A DNA stretch of 64,000 bases from JBNFVY01 sp049943335 (GTDB lineage: Bacteria > Pseudomonadota > Alphaproteobacteria > Rhodobacterales > Rhodobacteraceae): NCBI RefSeq assembly GCF_049943335.1, contig NZ_JBNFVY010000001.1, positions 558,001 through 622,000 on the forward strand. Reading direction: 5' to 3'. The translations under genes and the position numbers were made by a program. The stretch's first letter is position 1; each line of letters begins with the position of its first letter. Below, one piece after another: positions 59,115-64,000 of the stretch. Under the pieces are notes generated by a model. That model had not been told where the DNA came from. It did no database searches and saw only the letters and a list, made by a program, of their open reading frames with translations.

Positions 59115-61639
59115 CCATGCCTGTATCAATGCGCATTGCCCTGCGCGAAATGCGCGGCGGGCTGCGTGGCTTTCGCGTTTTGCTGGTTTGTCTGGTTCTT
59201 GGCGTTGCCGCTATTGCGGGTATCGGGTCCGTGCGGGCGGTCATCGAAGCCGGACTGTCCGAACAGGGCGCTGTGTTGCTCGGTGGCGACGCCGAGGTCG
59301 AACTGACCTATCGCTTTGCCGATGCCGCCGAACGCGATTTCCTGAACCAGACCTTCCCGGAGGTTTCAGAAACAGCCGAGCTCCGCTCGATGCTGGTTGC
59401 AGGCGAGGGCGCGGCGCAGGACCGCGCGCTGACCCAGGTCAAAGCCGTAGATGACGCCTATCCGCTTTATGGCAAGGTCGGTCTTTCGCCGGACATGTCA
59501 TTAGCCGAAGCGCTGCGCGGTGCCGACGGCCGACCCGGCGCTGTTATTGCGCCGGCTCTTGCGGAACGGTTGGCCTTGGCGCCGGGCGATACGGTGACGC
59601 TCGCCGGGCAGCAGTTTCGCATCGCGGCGATCCTGACGGACGAACCTGACAACGCAGGGGCCGGGTTTATGCTCGGGCCGCGCACTCTTGTCGCGATAGA
59701 TGCACTGCAGGGCACAGGGCTTTTTGCGCCTGGCACCCTTTTTGAAAGCGCCTACCGCGTGCGTTTGCCCCAGGGTATGACTTTGGATGCGGCGCAGGCT
59801 CTGACGCTGGAACAAATTGGGGAAGGTCATCATTGGCGCGACGCGCGCAACGGTGCACCAGGAATAGCGCAATTCGTGGAACGGCTGGGCGGGTTTCTGA
59901 TTCTGGTCGGTTTGGCCGGCTTGGCCGTCGGAGGCGTGGGCGTGGCATCGGCCGTGCGCAATTATCTGGATGGCAAAACCGAAACCATCGCGACGCTTAA
60001 GACACTGGGCGCGGATCGCTCAATGATTTTCTCTATTTATCTTATCCAGATTTCCGTGATTTCCGCGCTTGCGATCATTATTGGTCTGGCAATCGGCATT
60101 GCGATTCCGTTCGTGATTGTGCCCCTTTTGGGCGATCGGTTTCCATTCGATCTGAGTGTAAACGTCCATGTCCGTGCCATCATTGAACCTGCAATTTATG
60201 GGGCTTTAACGGCCGCGGTATTTTCGCTGTGGCCGTTGGCGCGCGCTCAGGACCTTCGCGGCGCAGCGCTCTATCGCGGCGATGTGGCTCAGGCAGGTTG
60301 GCCGCGCTGGCCATATCTGGTGGCTATCGCCTTGCTCGTTGCGGGGCTGTGTGGGGCTGCTGTCGGTTTTTCGACGGCGCCGCTCTTGGCATCGGCCACC
60401 CTGGGCGGCGTTGCAACGTTTCTGTTGGTTCTTGCCGTGCTTGGGATTGCGGCGCGCAAACTGGCCGCGCGATTGGCCCGCAACAGAACGCTTCGGGGAC
60501 GCCCTGTCTTGCGCTTGGCCCTTGGTGCAGTCGGCGGACCAGGCCGCGAAACTGTGGTGACAATGTTGGCCTTGGGCTTGGGGTTGACGGTTCTGGCGAC
60601 CGTCGGCCAGATCGACAGGAATTTGCGACGCGAGATCGCGACCGAATTGCCCAAGGATGCACCTTCGTATTTCGTGGTGGATATCCAGAGCGCACAATTG
60701 GCAGGTTTCCTGGCTGATTCCGCGGCGGCCGAGGGTGTGGAACGTGTTGAAACCGCGCCTATGCTGCGCGGCGTGATCACACGTATCAACGGGCGGCCTG
60801 CTCAAGAGGTCGCCGGGGATCACTGGGTCATACAGGGCGATCGTGGGCTGACCTACTCGCGCGATTTGCCCGGTGATACCTCGCTCGTGGCTGGAACTTG
60901 GTGGGGGGACGACTATGACGGGCCGCCGTTGATCAGTTTTTCGGCCGAGGAAGCAGAAGAAATCGGGCTGGAGATCGGCGACAGTCTGACTGTCAATATA
61001 TTGGGACGGCCAGTCACCGGCACGATTGCGTCTTTCCGTGAGGTGGATTTTTCAAGTGCGGGGATCGGATTTGTCATGTCGATGAACCCGTCTGCGCTTG
61101 CGTCAGCCCCTCAAAGCCACATCGCCACGATCTACGCAACGGACGAGGCGAGCGGGCCTCTTGTGCGAGGGCTCTCGCGGGATTACCCGAACATCACAAT
61201 GATCCGCGTACGCGATGCCGTAGATCGAGTGATTGAACTGGTGTCATCCATCGCGGCGGCAACATCGTTGGGCGCGTCAGCTACCCTTGTGATCGGTTTC
61301 GTCGTGTTGGTCAGCGCCATAGCATCTGGCGAAGGCGCGCGTCGCTACGAGGCTGCAATTCTCAAATCCATCGGTGCCCAACGTGCACAGATCATGTCCA
61401 CCTTTGCGCTGCGGTTTCTCTTGATTGGCGCAATCGCAGGCGCTGCCGCATTGGCGCTCGGTTCAATTTCAGCCTGGTTGATCCTGACTTTTGTGATGAA
61501 TGCCGACTACCAGTTCGATCTTGGATCGGGTCTCACCATCGTCCTGATTGGCTTGGTGCTGACCATTGGCACCAGTTCGTGGTTTACCGCGCGATCCTTG
61601 CAGGTCCGCGCGGCGCAGGTTTTGCGATCGCCTGAGTAA
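59111..61639 (+). CDS. ybbP: ABC transporter permease, FtsX/MacB-like (YbbP-like)
   Basis: An 842-residue permease with FtsX-type domains: a membrane segment at about residues 20-40, a long periplasmic domain, three to four membrane helices in the middle (near GFLILVGLAGLAVGGVGVASAV), a second periplasmic part, and a final helix bundle. It overlaps the ATPase gene by four bases (ATGA at 59111-59114). MacB-type systems move lipids, lipoproteins or small molecules; the TesA neighbour suggests acyl or lipid substrates, which is inference. Confidence 0.92.
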   Translation: MTMPVSMRIALREMRGGLRGFRVLLVCLVLGVAAIAGIGSVRAVIEAGLSEQGAVLLGGDAEVELTYRFADAAERDFLNQTFPEVSETAELRSMLVAGEGAAQDRALTQVKAVDDAYPLYGKVGLSPDMSLAEALRGADGRPGAVIAPALAERLALAPGDTVTLAGQQFRIAAILTDEPDNAGAGFMLGPRTLVAIDALQGTGLFAPGTLFESAYRVRLPQGMTLDAAQALTLEQIGEGHHWRDARNGAPGIAQFVERLGGFLILVGLAGLAVGGVGVASAVRNYLDGKTETIATLKTLGADRSMIFSIYLIQISVISALAIIIGLAIGIAIPFVIVPLLGDRFPFDLSVNVHVRAIIEPAIYGALTAAVFSLWPLARAQDLRGAALYRGDVAQAGWPRWPYLVAIALLVAGLCGAAVGFSTAPLLASATLGGVATFLLVLAVLGIAARKLAARLARNRTLRGRPVLRLALGAVGGPGRETVVTMLALGLGLTVLATVGQIDRNLRREIATELPKDAPSYFVVDIQSAQLAGFLADSAAAEGVERVETAPMLRGVITRINGRPAQEVAGDHWVIQGDRGLTYSRDLPGDTSLVAGTWWGDDYDGPPLISFSAEEAEEIGLEIGDSLTVNILGRPVTGTIASFREVDFSSAGIGFVMSMNPSALASAPQSHIATIYATDEASGPLVRGLSRDYPNITMIRVRDAVDRVIELVSSIAAATSLGASATLVIGFVVLVSAIASGEGARRYEAAILKSIGAQRAQIMSTFALRFLLIGAIAGAAALALGSISAWLILTFVMNADYQFDLGSGLTIVLIGLVLTIGTSSWFTARSLQVRAAQVLRSPE

Positions 61640-61654
61640 AGACTGACTGGCGGA

Positions 61655-64000
61655 CTAGAAGTCTTCCCAGCCATCCTCGTTCAGCGTGTTGTCGGCGACT
61701 GGGCTTTCATTCACGGCTTTGCGCTCTTCCAACGGATTGGCGGGCGAGATCGTCGGTGACGTGTCAAAATCGGGCGTGACGACATTGCTTGTGTCCTTTT
61801 GCCCGCGTCCGGTATTAAAGCTGCCGGTGATGGCTTTCAACGTTTCGACTTCACGGCCGAGCGCATGGCTTGCTGCGGTTGTCTCTTCGAACATCGCAGC
61901 GTTTTGCTGGGTCACTTGGTCAAGCTGATTAACCGACACGTTGATTTCACCCAGACCGACAGACTGTTGCTCAGCCGATGTTGCGATTTCGTCCACATGG
62001 GTGGCGATTTCTGTCACCGAGGCGACAATCCCACGCAATGCTTCGCCTGCCTGTCCGACCAGTTCGACCCCGCGTTTGACTTGAGCGCCGCTTGAGGAAA
62101 TGAGGCCGTTGATTTCGCGTGCAGCGTCAGATGACCTTTGCGCCAGCGCCCGCACCTCGGACGCAACTACGGCAAATCCGCGCCCCGCTCCGCCTGCTCG
62201 GGCGGCTTCGACTCCCGCATTCAGGGCCAGAAGATTGGTTTGGAAGGCAATGTCATCGATCAAGCTGGTAATTTTCGAAATCTGCTCGGACGATGCTTCG
62301 ATCTCGCCCATGGCATTGACGGCTTCGCCGACAATTCGACCGCTGTTTTCGGCATTCGCTTTGGCATCGCTAACCATACGGCTGGCGCGACTTGCGCCAT
62401 TGGCGGCCGATTTGACCGAAGACGTAAGTTGATCCAGTGCGGTCGCAGTTTCCTCAAGCGTAGATGCCTGACGCTCGGTTCTAGCGGCGAGATCGTCGGC
62501 AGCGTTCGAGATTTCCGAAGATTCGCTGTTAATCAGGTCTGTATTTTCTACAACGCGGTCAATGGCTTCGCGCAAACGTTCCATCGCATTGTTAAAGTCC
62601 AGGCGCAGCCCTTCGTATTCGCTGTCGAACGTTTCGTCGATTTGAATGGTGAGATCACCATTCGACAGGCTTTCGAGACCGCCACGCAGCGCTTCCACCA
62701 CTTTTGCAAGAGCAGCTTCGATCCGGGCGCGTTCGGCCGCCGACTGTTCCAGTTTCGTGACATTATCTGTGACGTCGTTTGCGATTAGCACCATACGTAC
62801 GGGCTCGCCGCCGACATCGCGCACAATGGACAAGCTGCCGTCGACAGTTTTTTCGTTTCCGTCAGTGTCGCACAGCTTGAACTGGCCGGTTTGTGGGTGA
62901 CCGGTTTCAGCCAGCAACTTGACTGCATCCGCCAGGTCAGACGACACGGCGCCGCATTCGGTTTCCAACGGTTCCCCGTCAGTTTTTCCAAGCAGCCTTG
63001 CAAAATTGTCATTCATTTCCAACAGGGTGCCAGACATAGATATCTGTGCGGTGATCTGACCGTCGCGAATTGCATCCAAAATACCACGGGTCAAGAAGGT
63101 CTCAGTGGCATCTTCCCATTCCAGAACGTAGCCGATCGTATTGCCGTCGGCGTCAGCCACTGGGCCAAAGATGATCGTAAATCGCTTATCGCCGAGCGCG
63201 AGTACCGAAGACCCGCCACTTTCCTCGGCACGGACCCGTTCGACAAAGCCCTCACCATCGGGATGTACGCTGGCCAGATTGGTTTCGACCAAAGCCGTGG
63301 GATCGAACGTGGCCGCATTCGGGAAGTGCGTGTGATTGGAGTGCAAGAGGCTTGCGACCGACGGGTTCGCTGCAATCACGTTGAAACTTTCGTCAACCAT
63401 CATCAACGCAGCCGAACTTGCTTCGAACGCGGCACTCTTGAACGAACTTTCTCTGGCGAGGGCGGCGCCTGCCGCGAGCTTTTCGCGGAAACCATCCAGG
63501 GACGCTGCAACAACACCAATTTCGTCCTTGCGGTGCTTGCCGGGTATCTCGCTGCTGTAATCGCCTTTCGCGACCAGATCGACCGAGGTGTTGACCCGGT
63601 GTAGCGGGCTTATCGTCATTCGATGAACCACAAGCGCCAGTCCGCCCACACCGAACAGGAACACGATACCAGCTACGCCGAGAGTCAAAATGTTCCGCTG
63701 GACGATCGTTTCTACCATGTTGGTATCCGTCAGTTCCATGACGATGGCGCCAATAGGCTCCGCGTTGGGGGCCGTCTTAACGGGCCAGGCTACGGCGAAC
63801 CCATTGCGAGCGCTCGCCATTTCGCCCTGTTCGATTGCGCTCTTTGCCAAGTCGTCGATACCTTCGATCAACTCGCCATATACCGACAAGAAATTGCCAT
63901 CAGCAGTGACAGCAGCAGCACCATGGAAGCTAGCGCCCAACGACTCGCCCAGGCGCGTAAAGTCGCCGACCAGGGTCTCGCCAAGGTTGAACGTGAATGA
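61655..64000 (-). CDS. Methyl-accepting chemotaxis protein (N-terminus beyond the right edge)
   Basis: The reading frame is open from the right window edge to a stop at 61655; 781 residues are visible. From the N-terminal side: part of an exported sensory region, a membrane segment (about 95-118 of the visible part), a HAMP domain (ISPLHRVNTSVDLVAKGDYSSEI), one or two PAS-like segments (LMMVDESFNVIAANPSV, ILDAIRDGQITAQISM), then the signalling domain with FQTNLLALNAGVEAARAGGAGRGFAVVASEVRALAQRS. The tail ends GWEDF, an xWxxF pentapeptide of the CheR/CheB-tethering type. A TTG at 63940 is in frame but is not the true start. It faces ybbP. The ligand is unknown. Confidence 0.92.
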   Translation of the reverse strand, partial: SFTFNLGETLVGDFTRLGESLGASFHGAAAVTADGNFLSVYGELIEGIDDLAKSAIEQGEMASARNGFAVAWPVKTAPNAEPIGAIVMELTDTNMVETIVQRNILTLGVAGIVFLFGVGGLALVVHRMTISPLHRVNTSVDLVAKGDYSSEIPGKHRKDEIGVVAASLDGFREKLAAGAALARESSFKSAAFEASSAALMMVDESFNVIAANPSVASLLHSNHTHFPNAATFDPTALVETNLASVHPDGEGFVERVRAEESGGSSVLALGDKRFTIIFGPVADADGNTIGYVLEWEDATETFLTRGILDAIRDGQITAQISMSGTLLEMNDNFARLLGKTDGEPLETECGAVSSDLADAVKLLAETGHPQTGQFKLCDTDGNEKTVDGSLSIVRDVGGEPVRMVLIANDVTDNVTKLEQSAAERARIEAALAKVVEALRGGLESLSNGDLTIQIDETFDSEYEGLRLDFNNAMERLREAIDRVVENTDLINSESSEISNAADDLAARTERQASTLEETATALDQLTSSVKSAANGASRASRMVSDAKANAENSGRIVGEAVNAMGEIEASSEQISKITSLIDDIAFQTNLLALNAGVEAARAGGAGRGFAVVASEVRALAQRSSDAAREINGLISSSGAQVKRGVELVGQAGEALRGIVASVTEIATHVDEIATSAEQQSVGLGEINVSVNQLDQVTQQNAAMFEETTAASHALGREVETLKAITGSFNTGRGQKDTSNVVTPDFDTSPTISPANPLEERKAVNESPVADNTLNEDGWEDF

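Overview
The window reads as a chromosomal segment of a high-GC alphaproteobacterium of the order Rhodobacterales (Roseobacter/Rhodobacter relatives). The evidence is gene order and family-specific genes: hemN-fnrL-usp-ccoNOQP-ccoGHIS in the arrangement known from Rhodobacter and Paracoccus, a TrcR/DUF1013 regulator, a COQ9-like ubiquinone protein, a VPLPA-CTERM surface protein, a membrane-anchored cytochrome of the CycM/cy type, and a dnaX-ebfC-recR cluster with the SRP RNA next to rsgA. Nearly all of it is core genome. I saw no insertion sequence, prophage, integrase, tRNA, rRNA or CRISPR array.

Layout. 1-7.1 kb: an edge-truncated N-formylglutamate amidohydrolase, pyruvate kinase, ribosomal proteins L35 and L20, and pheS/pheT split by an AT-richer foreign-looking gene. 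7.2-11.4 kb: glutathione transferase, MscL, an Lrp-type regulator, ribosomal protein S21, COQ9 and a quinone oxidoreductase. 11.4-17.2 kb: a tandem 10-bp repeat, a VPLPA-CTERM protein, a lipoprotein, RNase T2, TrcR, a LysR regulator with a small divergent gene, and an ornithine-type decarboxylase behind a structured leader. 17.2-21.4 kb: recR, ebfC, dnaX, rsgA and the 4.5S/SRP RNA. 21.6-27.5 kb: a HAD phosphatase, periplasmic cpdB, nudC, an SRPBCC protein, pheA and a membrane-anchored cytochrome c. 27.6-35.4 kb: the yejABEF peptide importer facing a penicillin-binding carboxypeptidase with a SPOR-like tail.

35.6-47.7 kb: HAD hydrolase, clpS, rsmC, an SDR protein lacking its catalytic residues, a lipoprotein, then a tetrapyrrole-rich stretch (hemF, hemE, hemC, hemN) holding a two-gene operon of unknown function and matB. 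47.7-57.8 kb: fnrL, a universal stress protein, the cbb3 oxidase ccoNOQP and its assembly operon ccoGHIS. Four FNR-type boxes sit upstream of hemN/fnrL, usp, ccoN and ccoG, so this block is a compact low-oxygen regulon: FnrL senses oxygen, HemN replaces oxygen-dependent HemF, CcoNOQP is the high-affinity oxidase, CcoGHIS matures its copper/heme centres, and the membrane cytochrome at 27 kb is a plausible electron donor. 57.7-64 kb: a TesA-like esterase and a YbbA/YbbP-type ABC system that share a start point, then a chemoreceptor running off the right edge.

The best leads for something less described are the unknown two-gene operon at 40.0-42.5 kb, the gene inserted inside pheST, the leader RNA before the decarboxylase, the degenerate SDR, and the overlapping divergent starts at 58.43 kb. 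I found no clear defence system or other complete undescribed multi-gene system. All product names come from reading motifs and gene order; no database search was run.
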